Shown: positions 38,640 to 48,331, counted from the first letter of the stretch. The stretch: DNA of 64,000 bases from [Mycobacterium] nativiensis (GCF_020172685.1 NZ_CP083986.1:2208221-2272220); one strand, 5' to 3'. Numbers and translations: made by a program. Notes: generated from the letters alone by a model not told the origin.

Positions 38640-41336
38640 GTGAGTCAGACCAAACCGACGCTGCTGCTTCTCGACGGAAACTCGCTGGCGTACCGGGCGT
38701 TCTATGCCCTGCCCGCGGAGAACTTCAAGACACGCAGCGGCCTGACGACCAACGCGGTCTACGGGTTCACCGCGATGCTGATCAACCTGCTGCGCGACGA
38801 GAATCCCACCCACATTGCCGCCGCGTTCGACGTGTCGCGGCAGACGTTCCGCTCCGAGCGCTTCCCGGAATACAAGGCCACCCGCTCGTCGACCCCCGAT
38901 GAGTTCCGCGGCCAGATCGATATCACCAAGGAGGTGCTGGCCGCGCTGGGCATCACCACGCTGTCTGAACCCGGCTTTGAAGCCGACGACCTGATCGCCA
39001 CCCTGGCCACCCAAGCCGACGCCGAGGGCTACCGGGTGCTGGTGGTCACCGGCGACCGCGACGCCCTGCAGCTGGTCAACGAGAACGTCACCGTGCTCTA
39101 CCCCCGCAAGGGCGTCAGCGACCTGACCCGCTTCACCCCGGACGCCGTCGTCGAGAAGTACGGCCTGACCCCGGCGCAGTACCCCGACTTCGCCGCGCTG
39201 CGCGGCGACCCCAGCGACAACCTGCCGGGCATCCCCGGGGTGGGGGAGAAGACCGCGTCGAAGTGGATCACCGAATACGGCTCCCTGCAGGGGCTGGTGG
39301 ACCAGGTCGACACCGTCAAGGGCAAGGTCGGAGATGCGTTGCGCGCCAACCTGTCCACCGTGATCCTCAACCGCGAGCTGACCGATCTGGTCCGCAACGT
39401 GCCGCTTGCCCAGACGCCGGACACCCTGCGACTGGTGCCGTGGGACCGTGAGCAGATCCATCAGCTCTTCGACGACCTCGAGTTCCGGGTGCTGCGTGAC
39501 CGGCTGTTCGAGACGCTCTCCACCGCCGGTGGTGCGGTGCCCGAAGCCGAGGAGGGCTTCGAGGTGCGCGGCGGTGCCCTGGAGCCGGGGACGGTCGGCT
39601 CGTGGCTGGCCGAACACGCCGCCGACGGCCGGCGCACCGGGCTGGCCGTGATCGGCACCCACCGCAGCTTCGACAGCGACGCGACCGCGCTGGCCCTGGC
39701 CTCGGCGGACGGCGAAGGCGGCTACATCGACACCGCGGCGCTGACCGCCGAGGACGACGCCGCACTGGGCGCCTGGCTGGCCGACCCGGCCAAGCCCAAG
39801 GCGCTGCACGAGGCCAAGCTGGCCATCCACGACCTGGCCGGGCGCGGCTGGACCCTGGACGGCGTCACCTCTGACACCGCCCTGGCCGCTTACCTGGTGC
39901 GGCCCGGCCAGCGCAGCTTCAGCCTCGACGACCTCTCGGTGCGTTACCTGCGCCGGGAATTGCGTGCCGAATCCGATGAACAGCAACAGCTTTCGCTCCT
40001 AGATGACACCGAGGGCGTCGACGATCAGGCCGTGCAGACCGCGATCCTGCGAGCCCGGGCCGTCAATGACCTGGCTGACGCGCTGGATCTCGAGCTGGCC
40101 CGTATCGACTCGTCCGGACTGCTCGCCGACATCGAGCTGCCCCTGCAGCGGGTGCTTGCCGAGCTGGAGACCGCCGGGATCGGTGTGGACCTCGATCACC
40201 TGAGCCAGCTGCAGAGCCGGTTCGGTGACCAGATTCGCGACGCGGCCGAGGCCGCGTACGCGGTGATCGGCAAGCAGATCAACCTCGGCTCGCCCAAGCA
40301 GCTGCAGGTGGTGCTCTTCGACGAATTGGGCATGCCCAAGACCAAGAAGACCAAGACCGGTTACACCACCGACGCCGACGCGCTGCAGACCCTGTTCGAC
40401 AAGACCGGTCATCCGTTCCTGGAGCACCTGCTGACCCACCGCGACGTCACCCGGCTGAAGGTGACGGTCGACGGATTGCTGAAATCGGTTGCCTCCGATG
40501 GCCGGATCCACACCACGCTGAACCAGACGATCGCGGCGACCGGCAGGCTGTCGTCCACCGACCCCAACCTGCAGAACATCCCGATCCGCACCGATGCCGG
40601 CCGCCAGATCCGCGACGGCTTCGTGGTCGGCGAGGGTTACCCCGAGCTGATGACGGTCGACTACAGCCAGATCGAGATGCGCATCATGGCGCACCTGTCG
40701 GCCGACGAGGGCCTTATCGAGGCGTTCAACACCGGCGAAGACCTGCACTCGTTCGTCGGGTCGCGGGCGTTCTCGGTGCCCATCGACGAGGTGACCCCGG
40801 ACATGCGCCGCCGCGTCAAGGCGATGTCCTACGGCCTGGCCTACGGGTTGAGTGCCTACGGGCTGGCCTCCCAGCTCAAGATCTCCACCGAAGAGGCCAA
40901 AGAGCAGATGGACGCCTACTTCGACCGGTTCGGCCGGGTCCGCGACTATCTGCACGAGGTGGTCGAGCAGGCCCGCAAGGACGGCTACACCTCCACGGTG
41001 CTGGGCCGGCGGCGCTACCTGCCGGAACTGGACAGCAGCAACCGTCAGGTGCGGGAATCCGCCGAGCGGGCCGCGCTCAACGCCCCGATCCAGGGCAGCG
41101 CGGCCGACATCATCAAGGTGGCGATGATCAACGTCGATGCCGCGCTCAAGGCCTCCGACCTGCGGTCGCGGATGCTGCTGCAGGTGCACGACGAGCTGTT
41201 GTTCGAGGTGGCCGACGGCGAACGCGAGCCGTTGGAGGCGCTGGTGCGCGACAAGATGGGCAGCGCGTACGAGCTGAGCGTGCCGCTGGAGGTCGCGGTC
41301 GGTTACGGGCGTAGCTGGGACGCTGCAGCGCACTAG
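38640..41336 (+). CDS. polA: DNA polymerase I
   Basis: An 898-residue family A polymerase used in repair and Okazaki-fragment processing. The 5'-nuclease domain spans about 1-300 (LLLDGNSLAYRAFYA, GFEADDLIATLA, VTGDRDALQLV, GDPSDNLPGIPGVGEKTA). The middle 3'-5' exonuclease-like domain (about 310-500) lacks the usual catalytic acidic set, as in other mycobacteria. The polymerase domain has TVDYSQIEMRIMAH (motif A), the O-helix RRRVKAMSYGLAYG (motif B) and LLQVHDELLFEV (motif C). The GTG at 38640 is chosen because MSQTKPTLLLLDGNS follows at the family's normal distance. Confidence 0.97.
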   Translation: MSQTKPTLLLLDGNSLAYRAFYALPAENFKTRSGLTTNAVYGFTAMLINLLRDENPTHIAAAFDVSRQTFRSERFPEYKATRSSTPDEFRGQIDITKEVLAALGITTLSEPGFEADDLIATLATQADAEGYRVLVVTGDRDALQLVNENVTVLYPRKGVSDLTRFTPDAVVEKYGLTPAQYPDFAALRGDPSDNLPGIPGVGEKTASKWITEYGSLQGLVDQVDTVKGKVGDALRANLSTVILNRELTDLVRNVPLAQTPDTLRLVPWDREQIHQLFDDLEFRVLRDRLFETLSTAGGAVPEAEEGFEVRGGALEPGTVGSWLAEHAADGRRTGLAVIGTHRSFDSDATALALASADGEGGYIDTAALTAEDDAALGAWLADPAKPKALHEAKLAIHDLAGRGWTLDGVTSDTALAAYLVRPGQRSFSLDDLSVRYLRRELRAESDEQQQLSLLDDTEGVDDQAVQTAILRARAVNDLADALDLELARIDSSGLLADIELPLQRVLAELETAGIGVDLDHLSQLQSRFGDQIRDAAEAAYAVIGKQINLGSPKQLQVVLFDELGMPKTKKTKTGYTTDADALQTLFDKTGHPFLEHLLTHRDVTRLKVTVDGLLKSVASDGRIHTTLNQTIAATGRLSSTDPNLQNIPIRTDAGRQIRDGFVVGEGYPELMTVDYSQIEMRIMAHLSADEGLIEAFNTGEDLHSFVGSRAFSVPIDEVTPDMRRRVKAMSYGLAYGLSAYGLASQLKISTEEAKEQMDAYFDRFGRVRDYLHEVVEQARKDGYTSTVLGRRRYLPELDSSNRQVRESAERAALNAPIQGSAADIIKVAMINVDAALKASDLRSRMLLQVHDELLFEVADGEREPLEALVRDKMGSAYELSVPLEVAVGYGRSWDAAAH

Positions 41337-41337
41337 C

Positions 41338-41360
41338 TTGTCCGACCCCGCCGCTACAAT
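41338..41360 (+). promoter_or_regulatory. DNA-damage (PafBC-type) promoter of the 13E12 HNH gene
   Basis: TTGTCCGAC at 41338-41346, exactly eight bases, then TACAAT at 41355-41360. This resembles the LexA/RecA-independent damage promoter TTGTCRGTG-N8-TANNNT (six of nine in the first box, full -10). The ATG lies seven bases further, so the transcript is leaderless. Confidence 0.45.
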
Positions 41361-41367
41361 CGCACGT

Positions 41368-42900
41368 ATGTTCGAGCCGAAGTCGGAGTCAGGGTCGGAG
41401 GGTTCGCCTCCGGAGGTGATCGCTTGGTTCAACGAGCGGTTTGAGCGGCGTTATCCGTCGACGACGCCGGAATCCGCGGCGTTGGTGGATCGGATCGGTG
41501 CGGCGGCGCGGGCGGAGAATCGGGCTGCGGCGGCGCAGTTGGTGGCGATCGGGGAGTTGTTCGCGCTGCGGTTGAGCCGGTGCGGCGAGACTGAGGAGTG
41601 GGCGGTGGATACCGAGGCGGCGGTGGCTGCTGAGGTTGCTGCGGCGTTGCGGATCAGTCAGGGGCTGGCGGCGAGCCGGTTGCGGTATGCCCGGGCGATG
41701 CGTGAGCAGTTGCCGCAGGTGGCCGAGGTGTTCAAGGCCGGCGATATCGATATTCGACTGTTTCAGACGATGGTGTATCGCACGGATCTGATTACTGATC
41801 GTGAGGTGTTGGCGGCCGTGGATGGCCAGTTGGCGGCGCAGGTGGTGCGTTGGCCGTCCCTGACCAGGAGTCGGTTGGCCGGCAAGGTCGACAAGATCGT
41901 GGCGAGAGCCGATAGGGATGCGGTGCGCCGGCGTAAAGAGCGCCAGGGGGAGCGGAAGATCGGGTTTCAGGATCAAGAGGGCGGGCTCTCGGAGGTCTAC
42001 GGCAGCTTGTTCACCGCTGATGCCCGTGCCCTGGGGAAGGCCTTGGATGCGTTGGCGGCCACGGTGTGTGAGCATGATCCGCGCAGTCGTGATGAGCGGC
42101 GGGCCGATGCGATGGGGGTGCTGGCGGCGCGGGCGGATCGGCTTGGGTGTCGCTGCGGCTTGGCCGATTGTGCTGCCGGTGGGCGTGCGGCGGCCGGTCC
42201 GGTGGTCATTCATGTGATCGCCGAGCAGGCCACCGTCGACGGGGCGAGCGATGAGCCGGGCTGGTTGGTGGAGGCTGATGGTCTGGTCCCGCCGGAGCTG
42301 ATCGCCGAGTTGGGCAAGTCGGCGCGGTTGGTGTCGTTGGTGCATCCCGGTGATGCCGCGCCCGAGTGCGGGTATGTGCCCTCGAAGGCGTTGGCTGATT
42401 TTGTACGGTGCCGGGACTTGACGTGTCGCTGGCCGGGGTGTGATCGCCCGGCGCTCGAGTGCGACATCGACCACACGATTCCCCGTGGCGCCGGCGGTGC
42501 CACCCATCCATCGAATCTCAAATGCTATTGCCGCACTCATCATTTGGTGAAGACGTTCTGGGGTTGGCGGGATCAACAGTTACCGGATGGGGCGGTCATC
42601 CTGACCTCGCCGTCGGGGCAGACCTATGTCACCACCCCGGGCAGTTCCCTGCTGTTCCCGCACTTGTGTGCACCCACCGGGGACCTGCCGGCACCCGAGC
42701 GACGCGACGACGATCGCTGTGGTGACCGCACCGCGATGATGCCCCGCCGTCGGCGCACCCGCGCCCAACACCGCGCGGCGCGCATCGCTACCGAACGCAA
42801 CCAGAACCACAAAGCCCGCCAAGCACGACGTGGCGCTTTCGAAGCCGTCTGGTTCCCCAAAGTCGACGCCACCGCAGACGACGACCCACCACCCTTCTAG
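41368..42900 (+). CDS. 13E12-repeat/DUF222 HNH endonuclease-like protein
   Basis: A 510-residue REP13E12-family protein. The DUF222 region spans about residues 20-330. The HNH motif near residues 345-395 (CRWPGCDRPALECDIDHTIPRGAGGATHPSNLKCYCRTHH) has both CxxC-like zinc pairs and the DH and N/H catalytic residues, so nuclease activity is plausible. The ATG at 41368 is favoured over a TTG at 41338 by the TACAAT -10 seven bases before it. Codons end in G or T (TTG, CGG, GGG, GCG) more often than in polA or rpsA, suggesting a different origin. It separates polA from rpsA, which are neighbours in M. tuberculosis; the family is linked to phage integration sites and damage induction. Confidence 0.85.
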   Translation: MFEPKSESGSEGSPPEVIAWFNERFERRYPSTTPESAALVDRIGAAARAENRAAAAQLVAIGELFALRLSRCGETEEWAVDTEAAVAAEVAAALRISQGLAASRLRYARAMREQLPQVAEVFKAGDIDIRLFQTMVYRTDLITDREVLAAVDGQLAAQVVRWPSLTRSRLAGKVDKIVARADRDAVRRRKERQGERKIGFQDQEGGLSEVYGSLFTADARALGKALDALAATVCEHDPRSRDERRADAMGVLAARADRLGCRCGLADCAAGGRAAAGPVVIHVIAEQATVDGASDEPGWLVEADGLVPPELIAELGKSARLVSLVHPGDAAPECGYVPSKALADFVRCRDLTCRWPGCDRPALECDIDHTIPRGAGGATHPSNLKCYCRTHHLVKTFWGWRDQQLPDGAVILTSPSGQTYVTTPGSSLLFPHLCAPTGDLPAPERRDDDRCGDRTAMMPRRRRTRAQHRAARIATERNQNHKARQARRGAFEAVWFPKVDATADDDPPPF

Positions 42901-42907
42901 GCGGCCA

Positions 42908-43870
42908 CTAGCCGCGGTTGAGGATTCGGGTGGCGTCTTGCGCCATCTGCGCCACGATGGCACCCGCGGGGACGACGTCGTGGATGAGGCCGACGGCCTC
43001 ACCGATCAGGATGTGGGCAATGTCGAAGTCCGCTGCGGAGAGCCCCGCCTGAAAGGCAGCGACGGCCTCGGGCAGGTTGGCCAGCAGGTGGCTCTCGTCG
43101 CCATGCCAGCTTTGCAGGAACGCGTTGTGCAGCGCCCGCTCGTCGTATTGGGCAGGCCAATCGAGTTGGCGCACAAGGTCGTAGACGCGGGTGCGGATGG
43201 TGTCCTCACCGCTGGCTCGGATGACTCGTTCGTGCGCGCTGGGTGACACGAGTGCCTCACTGGAGGCCCAGAACCGCGTACCGACCAGCACACCGTCGGC
43301 ACCGAGCGCCAGCGCCGCGGCCACCCCGCGGCCGTCGGCGATACCGCCCGCGGCCAGCACGAACGTCCCCGGTGAGTGCTCGGCCACCAGGTCGACGACG
43401 GCCGGGACAAACGTCATGGTCGACCGGGTCGACATTCCGTGGCCGCCGGCCTCGGCGCCCTGGGCCACGACGACGTTCGCTCCCGCCCGCAGCGCGGCAT
43501 GCGCCTGCTCCAGGGTCTGCACCTGGCAGATCAGCGGAACGCCCGCGTCGCGGATGGATCCGGCGAAGGGCTCGGGATCACCGAAGGACAGCATGATCGC
43601 CGCGGGTTTCCGGTTGAGTGCGACGTCGAGAACCTCCGGCGCGCGGGCCAGGCTCCAGGTGATGAATCCGCACCCGACGCGCGCATCGCCGGCGGCATCG
43701 AATTCACGCTGCACCCAGTCAGCGTCGCCGTAACCCCCGCCGAGAAGGCCGAGTCCACCGGCCTGGGTGACCGCCGCGGCGAGCCGGCCGCCGGACGCCT
43801 GCGCCATGGGCGCCAGCACGATCGGGTGGTCGATACCGAAGAACTCGGTGAGGCGATTGCGCAGCGACAC
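42908..43870 (-). CDS. Nitronate monooxygenase / NPD-like flavoprotein
   Basis: A 320-residue FMN-dependent TIM-barrel protein. HPIVLAPMAQASGGRLAAAVTQAGGLGLLGGGYG at the N-terminus and QGAEAGGHG (about residue 140) with AAGGIADGRGVAAALALGADGVLVGTRFWAS (about 175-205) are the FMN/phosphate-binding signatures of nitronate monooxygenases. His in AGGHG is the usual catalytic base. The start is a GTG at 43870. It is followed by the convergent HNH gene (7-base gap) and preceded by PrsW on the same strand (gap 18). Physiological substrate unknown; it may detoxify nitronates such as propionate 3-nitronate. Confidence 0.85.
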   Translation of the reverse strand: MSLRNRLTEFFGIDHPIVLAPMAQASGGRLAAAVTQAGGLGLLGGGYGDADWVQREFDAAGDARVGCGFITWSLARAPEVLDVALNRKPAAIMLSFGDPEPFAGSIRDAGVPLICQVQTLEQAHAALRAGANVVVAQGAEAGGHGMSTRSTMTFVPAVVDLVAEHSPGTFVLAAGGIADGRGVAAALALGADGVLVGTRFWASSEALVSPSAHERVIRASGEDTIRTRVYDLVRQLDWPAQYDERALHNAFLQSWHGDESHLLANLPEAVAAFQAGLSAADFDIAHILIGEAVGLIHDVVPAGAIVAQMAQDATRILNRG

Positions 43871-43888
43871 CGCGATTCCTCCTTGAGA

Positions 43889-45019
43889 TCAGCGCCGTAC
43901 CGGCAGGGGAGAGTGATACCCGGCCATCGTGTACAGCACCGGCGCCGCCGCCCGGGCCGCCACCACCCCGTAGGCGTCCTCGTGCTGCAGGGCGAACACC
44001 TCCGGATCGCCGAAGCCGCGGTCGATGCGGTCCCGCACGAACGCCAGCTCGACGACCTGGGCGGCGAACTTCTTCACCGACTGGGCGGCCGGGCGCCCGC
44101 CGATGCGCTTCGCTTCGCGGATCGCCAGCTTGCGGCTGCGGATCGACCCCAGCCAGGTCTGCTCGTTCGGGCTGATCAGGCCGCCCATCACCATGCCGGG
44201 CAGTTTGGTGGCGACCAGGTGCTGTTCGTGGCGGCGGCTCACCATGGCCAGCACGACCACCAGGATGAAGATCGGAATCATCCAGAACACGTAGGTCACC
44301 AGGAACATCTGGCCGCCGCCCATCGCCAGCGAGGCATTCCACAGGGCGTGCATGCCCACCGCCGCGAGGTAGCCGAGCAGGATCACGAACGCCTTCGCCC
44401 AGAATCCGTGGCGGCGCAGCGCGAAGAACACCCCGATGCCCGTCATCGTGGTGAACAGCGGGTGCGCGAACGGCCCGAAGATCAGCCGTGCGACGGCGAC
44501 GGCCGCCATCTGGGTCGGTGACTCGGCCGGCGCGATGTAGACGATGTCTTCCATCCAGGCGAAGCCCACCGCGGTGACGCCCGCGTAGACCATGCAGTCG
44601 GTCAGCGAGTTCAGTTGGTGCCGACGCCGGCCGGTCAGCATGATCAGCAGGAACAGCCCCTTGGCGGCCTCCTCGATGAACGGCGCCTGGATCGCCGCCT
44701 GGTCGAAGGTCTTCGACACCAGGGGTTTCACCGTGGCCACCGTGGACCCGAAGGTCTCCAGTCCCACCGCCAGGACCACCGCCACTGACGCGCCCCACAG
44801 GAATGCCAGCTGCAGCAGGCGTCGCGGTTCGGGCTCCCAACGGTCCAGCCACCGGTAGCACAACAGCACCACCAGCATCGCCAGGCTCGAGAGCACCAAT
44901 GCTGTCAGCGTGCCGCCCGGGTTGGCCGCGGTGAACAGCAGCAGCAGCGCGGTGAGGATGGCGAGCAGGATGATGACGAGGCGTGACGCTCCGACCTTGC
45001 GGTTCCGGATTGCGGGCAT
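43889..45019 (-). CDS. PrsW-family intramembrane metalloprotease
   Basis: A 376-residue membrane protein with about eight hydrophobic segments. The PrsW signature residues are present: IEEAAKGLF (EExxK, near residue 115), WMEDIVY, FGPFAHPLFTTMTG and MHALWN, which supply the glutamates and histidines for zinc and catalysis. Related proteins perform site-1 cleavage of anti-sigma factors in Bacillus; the substrate here is unknown. ATG 45019 lies eight bases after a minus-strand TACGCT -10; an upstream ATG at 45076 is less likely. The last ~120 residues are cytoplasmic and charged. Confidence 0.8.
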   Translation of the reverse strand: MPAIRNRKVGASRLVIILLAILTALLLLFTAANPGGTLTALVLSSLAMLVVLLCYRWLDRWEPEPRRLLQLAFLWGASVAVVLAVGLETFGSTVATVKPLVSKTFDQAAIQAPFIEEAAKGLFLLIMLTGRRRHQLNSLTDCMVYAGVTAVGFAWMEDIVYIAPAESPTQMAAVAVARLIFGPFAHPLFTTMTGIGVFFALRRHGFWAKAFVILLGYLAAVGMHALWNASLAMGGGQMFLVTYVFWMIPIFILVVVLAMVSRRHEQHLVATKLPGMVMGGLISPNEQTWLGSIRSRKLAIREAKRIGGRPAAQSVKKFAAQVVELAFVRDRIDRGFGDPEVFALQHEDAYGVVAARAAAPVLYTMAGYHSPLPVRR

Positions 45020-45027
45020 AGCGACGC

Positions 45028-45033
45028 AGCGTA
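45028..45033 (-). promoter_or_regulatory. -10 element for prsW
   Basis: Minus-strand TACGCT ends eight bases before the ATG at 45019, consistent with a leaderless or near-leaderless mRNA. Confidence 0.4.
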
Positions 45034-45185
45034 GACGACCGGTTTGTCCAGCGTGCAATACGTCGAGTAGCCTCAACAGGTAGTCCTCGACTAGTCCTAG
45101 ACCAGTACGCGGGCCACCGCACGCTCAGGCGTGCGTGACTTCACCCAGTCCCTACTACCTCAACTTGTCCGGAGCACCCCAACAC

Positions 45186-46625
45186 ATGCCAAGTCCCACC
45201 GTCACCTCGCCGCAAGTAGCCATCAACGACATTGGCTCGGCCGAGGACTTTCTCGCCGCCATCGACAAAACGATCAAGTACTTCAACGATGGCGACATCG
45301 TGGAAGGGACGATCGTCAAGGTTGACCGGGACGAGGTCCTGCTCGACATCGGTTACAAGACCGAAGGGGTCATTCCCTCCCGCGAGCTGTCCATCAAGCA
45401 CGACGTCGACCCCCACGAGGTGGTGTCCGTCGGTGACGAGGTCGAGGCTCTGGTCCTGACCAAGGAGGACAAAGAGGGTCGGCTGATCCTGTCCAAGAAG
45501 CGCGCCCAGTACGAGCGCGCCTGGGGCACGATCGAGGAGCTCAAGGAGAAGGACGAGGCCGTCAAGGGCACCGTCATCGAGGTCGTCAAGGGCGGCCTGA
45601 TCCTCGACATCGGGCTGCGCGGCTTCCTGCCGGCCTCGCTGGTGGAGATGCGTCGGGTCCGTGACCTGCAGCCCTACATCGGCAAAGAGATCGAAGCCAA
45701 GATCATCGAGCTGGACAAGAACCGCAACAACGTGGTGCTGTCCCGTCGCGCCTGGCTGGAGCAGACCCAGTCCGAGGTGCGCAGCGAGTTCCTCAACCAG
45801 CTGCAGAAGGGCGCCGTCCGCAAGGGCGTGGTGTCCTCGATCGTCAACTTCGGCGCCTTCGTCGACCTGGGCGGCGTGGACGGCCTGGTGCACGTCTCCG
45901 AGCTGTCCTGGAAGCACATCGACCACCCGTCCGAGGTGGTGCAGGTGGGCGACGAGGTCACCGTCGAGGTGCTCGACGTCGACATGGACCGCGAGCGGGT
46001 CTCGTTGTCGCTCAAGGCCACCCAGGAAGACCCGTGGCGCCACTTCGCCCGCACCCACGCGATCGGCCAGATCGTGCCGGGCAAGGTCACCAAGCTGGTG
46101 CCGTTCGGTGCGTTCGTCCGCGTCGAGGAGGGCATCGAGGGTCTGGTGCACATCTCCGAGCTGGCTGAGCAGCACGTCGAGGTGCCGGACCAGGTTGTCG
46201 CCGTCGGTGACGACGCCATGGTCAAGGTCATCGACATCGACCTGGACCGTCGTCGTATCTCGCTGAGCCTCAAGCAGGCCAACGAGGACTACACCGAGGA
46301 GTTCGACCCGTCGAAGTACGGCATGGCCGACAGCTACGACGAGCAGGGCAACTACATCTTCCCCGAGGGCTTCGACGCCGAGACCAACGAGTGGATCGAA
46401 GGTTTCGACAAGCAGCGCACCGAGTGGGAGGCCCGTTACGCCGAGGCCGAGCGCCGGCACAAGATGCACACCGCGCAGATGGAGAAGTTCGCCGAGGCGG
46501 CCCACGCCGAGTCGTCGCACAGCTCCAACGGGTCGCACCGCGACGACGCTCCGGCCGGTGGTTCGCTGGCCAGCGACGAGCAGCTCGCCGCGCTGCGGGA
46601 GAAGCTCGCCGGTAACAGCGCGTAA
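45186..46625 (+). CDS. rpsA: 30S ribosomal protein S1
   Basis: A 479-residue S1 protein with four S1 OB-fold domains at about residues 35-105, 123-188, 209-277 and 294-363, e.g. GDIVEGTIVKVDRDEVLLDIGYKTEGVIP and GQIVPGKVTKLVPFGAFVRVEEGIEGLVHISEL. It delivers structured mRNAs to the 30S subunit. The C-terminal tail (about 365-479) is the variable mycobacterial extension, Ser/His-rich before the conserved ASDEQLAALREKLAGNSA end. The start is ATG 45186 (MPSPTVTSPQVAINDIGSAEDF), with a weak GGAGC SD. About 110 bases of leader may precede it. Confidence 0.97.
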   Translation: MPSPTVTSPQVAINDIGSAEDFLAAIDKTIKYFNDGDIVEGTIVKVDRDEVLLDIGYKTEGVIPSRELSIKHDVDPHEVVSVGDEVEALVLTKEDKEGRLILSKKRAQYERAWGTIEELKEKDEAVKGTVIEVVKGGLILDIGLRGFLPASLVEMRRVRDLQPYIGKEIEAKIIELDKNRNNVVLSRRAWLEQTQSEVRSEFLNQLQKGAVRKGVVSSIVNFGAFVDLGGVDGLVHVSELSWKHIDHPSEVVQVGDEVTVEVLDVDMDRERVSLSLKATQEDPWRHFARTHAIGQIVPGKVTKLVPFGAFVRVEEGIEGLVHISELAEQHVEVPDQVVAVGDDAMVKVIDIDLDRRRISLSLKQANEDYTEEFDPSKYGMADSYDEQGNYIFPEGFDAETNEWIEGFDKQRTEWEARYAEAERRHKMHTAQMEKFAEAAHAESSHSSNGSHRDDAPAGGSLASDEQLAALREKLAGNSA

Positions 46626-46664
46626 CTCGCGCCCAGCGCGTTGAAGGGGCTTTGAGGGGCGCAG

Positions 46665-47882
46665 ATGCTGCGTATCGGTCTGACCGGCGGTATCGGCGCC
46701 GGTAAGTCGACGGTGTCGGCGACCTTCAACCGCCACGGCGGCGTCATCGTCGATGGCGACGTCATCGCTCGTGAAGTAGTGGAGCCCGGTACCGAAGGCC
46801 TGACCGCACTGGTCGAGGCCTTCGGGCCGGGCATCCTGCTTTCGGACGGAAGTCTGGACCGCCCGGCCCTGGCCGCGATCGCGTTCAGCGACGACGACAA
46901 GCGGGCGATCCTCAACGGGATCGTCCACCCGCTGGTGGCGCGGCGGCGCCAGGAGTTGATCGCCGCGGCCGGCGATGACGCCGTGATCATCGAGGACATC
47001 CCGCTGCTGGTCGAGTCCCAGATGGCGCCGATGTTCCCCCTGGTGGTCGTCGTGCATGCGGATGTCGAAGTCCGGGTGGCCCGACTCCTCACCCATCGCG
47101 GCATGTCCGAGGCCGACGCACGGGCCCGTATCGCCGCCCAGGCCACCGAGCCGCAGCGGCGCGACGTTGCCGATGTCTGGCTGGACAACTCCGGTTCCCC
47201 CGACGACCTGGCCGCGCAGGCGTTGCAGCTGTGGGAGCAGCGCATCCTGCCGTTCGCGGACAACATCGCGGCCCGCCGCACCGTGCCGTCGCCGACGACG
47301 CTGGTGCCGGCCGACCCGACCTGGGCCGATCAGGCGCAGCGCATCCTGGCCCGGCTGCGGACCCATTGCGGGCACCTGGCGACCCGCATCGACCACATCG
47401 GGTCCACCGCGGTGGCCGGCCTGGATGCCAAAGACGTTATCGACGTGCAGGTCACGGTCGAATCCTTGGCGATGGCCGACGAACTCGCCGATTCCCTGTT
47501 GAGCGCCGGGTATCCCCGCAAAGAGGCAATCACCGCCGACATGGCCAAGCCGGATGCCCGAAGCACCGTCACCGAATTCGATCGCTCCGATGATCCGGCC
47601 TTGTGGGAGAAGCGGTTTCACGCCTCCGCTGACCCGGGGCGGGCCACCAACGTCCACATCAGGGTCGCAGGCCGGCCCAATCAGCAGTTCGCCCTGCTGT
47701 TCCCGGCCTGGTTGTCTGCGGACAGCGAGGCTCGGGCCGAGTACCTGGCGGTCAAGCGCGAAGCGGAACGCGCGGGCGTCGAGGGCGGCATCGACGCCTA
47801 CGCCGACGTCAAGGAACCCTGGTTCGACACTGCCTACCGGCGGGCGTGGGCGTGGGCCGACGCCACCGGGTGGCGCCCCTAG
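46665..47882 (+). CDS. coaE: Dephospho-CoA kinase with C-terminal GrpB-like domain
   Basis: A 405-residue fusion typical of mycobacteria. Residues 1-200 are dephospho-CoA kinase: P-loop GLTGGIGAGKSTV, DGDVIAREVVEPG, the HPLVARRR helix and QATEPQRRDVADVWLDNSG. They catalyse the last step of coenzyme A synthesis. Residues about 215-405 are a UPF0157/GrpB domain (LRTHCGHLATRIDHIGSTAVAGLDAKDVIDVQVTV), a nucleotidyltransferase-like fold proposed to aid folding of the kinase. It follows rpsA by 39 bases with SD GAGGGGCG. Confidence 0.95.
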   Translation: MLRIGLTGGIGAGKSTVSATFNRHGGVIVDGDVIAREVVEPGTEGLTALVEAFGPGILLSDGSLDRPALAAIAFSDDDKRAILNGIVHPLVARRRQELIAAAGDDAVIIEDIPLLVESQMAPMFPLVVVVHADVEVRVARLLTHRGMSEADARARIAAQATEPQRRDVADVWLDNSGSPDDLAAQALQLWEQRILPFADNIAARRTVPSPTTLVPADPTWADQAQRILARLRTHCGHLATRIDHIGSTAVAGLDAKDVIDVQVTVESLAMADELADSLLSAGYPRKEAITADMAKPDARSTVTEFDRSDDPALWEKRFHASADPGRATNVHIRVAGRPNQQFALLFPAWLSADSEARAEYLAVKREAERAGVEGGIDAYADVKEPWFDTAYRRAWAWADATGWRP

Positions 47883-47895
47883 GCCCAGCCGCCGA

Positions 47896-48321
47896 TCAGG
47901 CCATGCTGCTGATCAGCGCGCCGCACAGCATCGCGCCGGTGTGGGGGTCGTTGGTGTTGCCCCAGGTGTTGACGAAGCGCTCGCTCTTGACCGTGGTGAC
48001 GTCGTCCACCTTGATCTCGCAGTGCACGGTCGCGGTGGTCGGGAAGCGCAGCCGGATCACCATGCCGGCCTTGCTGGGGTCGGTCATCACGGTGTTGGCC
48101 TCGAACTGGCTGCCGAACGCATCGAGGTCCGCGCTGGCGGTCTCGGTGTCGTTGCGCATGAAGGTGACCACGTTGCCGCTCGACCAGGAGTCAACCTTCG
48201 CGATGTAGGTGACGTTGTGCAGCTCGTCGGCGGCAGCTGCCGGTGCCGGGATCAACAGACCGCAGCTGAGCACGGCTGCGGCGGTCGCCGAGGCGACTCC
48301 CATTCGCGGGTTGGCGTTCAT
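47896..48321 (-). CDS. Secreted protein of unknown function
   Basis: A 141-residue exported protein. ATG 48321 gives a standard signal peptide (MNANPRMGVASATAAAVLSCGLLIPAPAAA, cleavage near residue 30). The mature part reads ADELHNVTYIAKVDSWSSGNVVTFMRNDTET... and contains two cysteines (HCEIKV and MLCGAL) that could form a disulfide. A second ATG at 48303 would also give a signal peptide. No family recognised; the mature part is weakly reminiscent of small MmpS-like beta proteins. It is convergent with coaE and follows DUF402 by 10 bases. Confidence 0.7.
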   Translation of the reverse strand: MNANPRMGVASATAAAVLSCGLLIPAPAAAADELHNVTYIAKVDSWSSGNVVTFMRNDTETASADLDAFGSQFEANTVMTDPSKAGMVIRLRFPTTATVHCEIKVDDVTTVKSERFVNTWGNTNDPHTGAMLCGALISSMA

Positions 48322-48331
48322 CCTGACGAGG

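Noticed and set aside
41368..42900. Prophage around the 13E12 gene
   Set aside because: No integrase, structural or lysis genes flank it; polA and rpsA surroundings are chromosomal.
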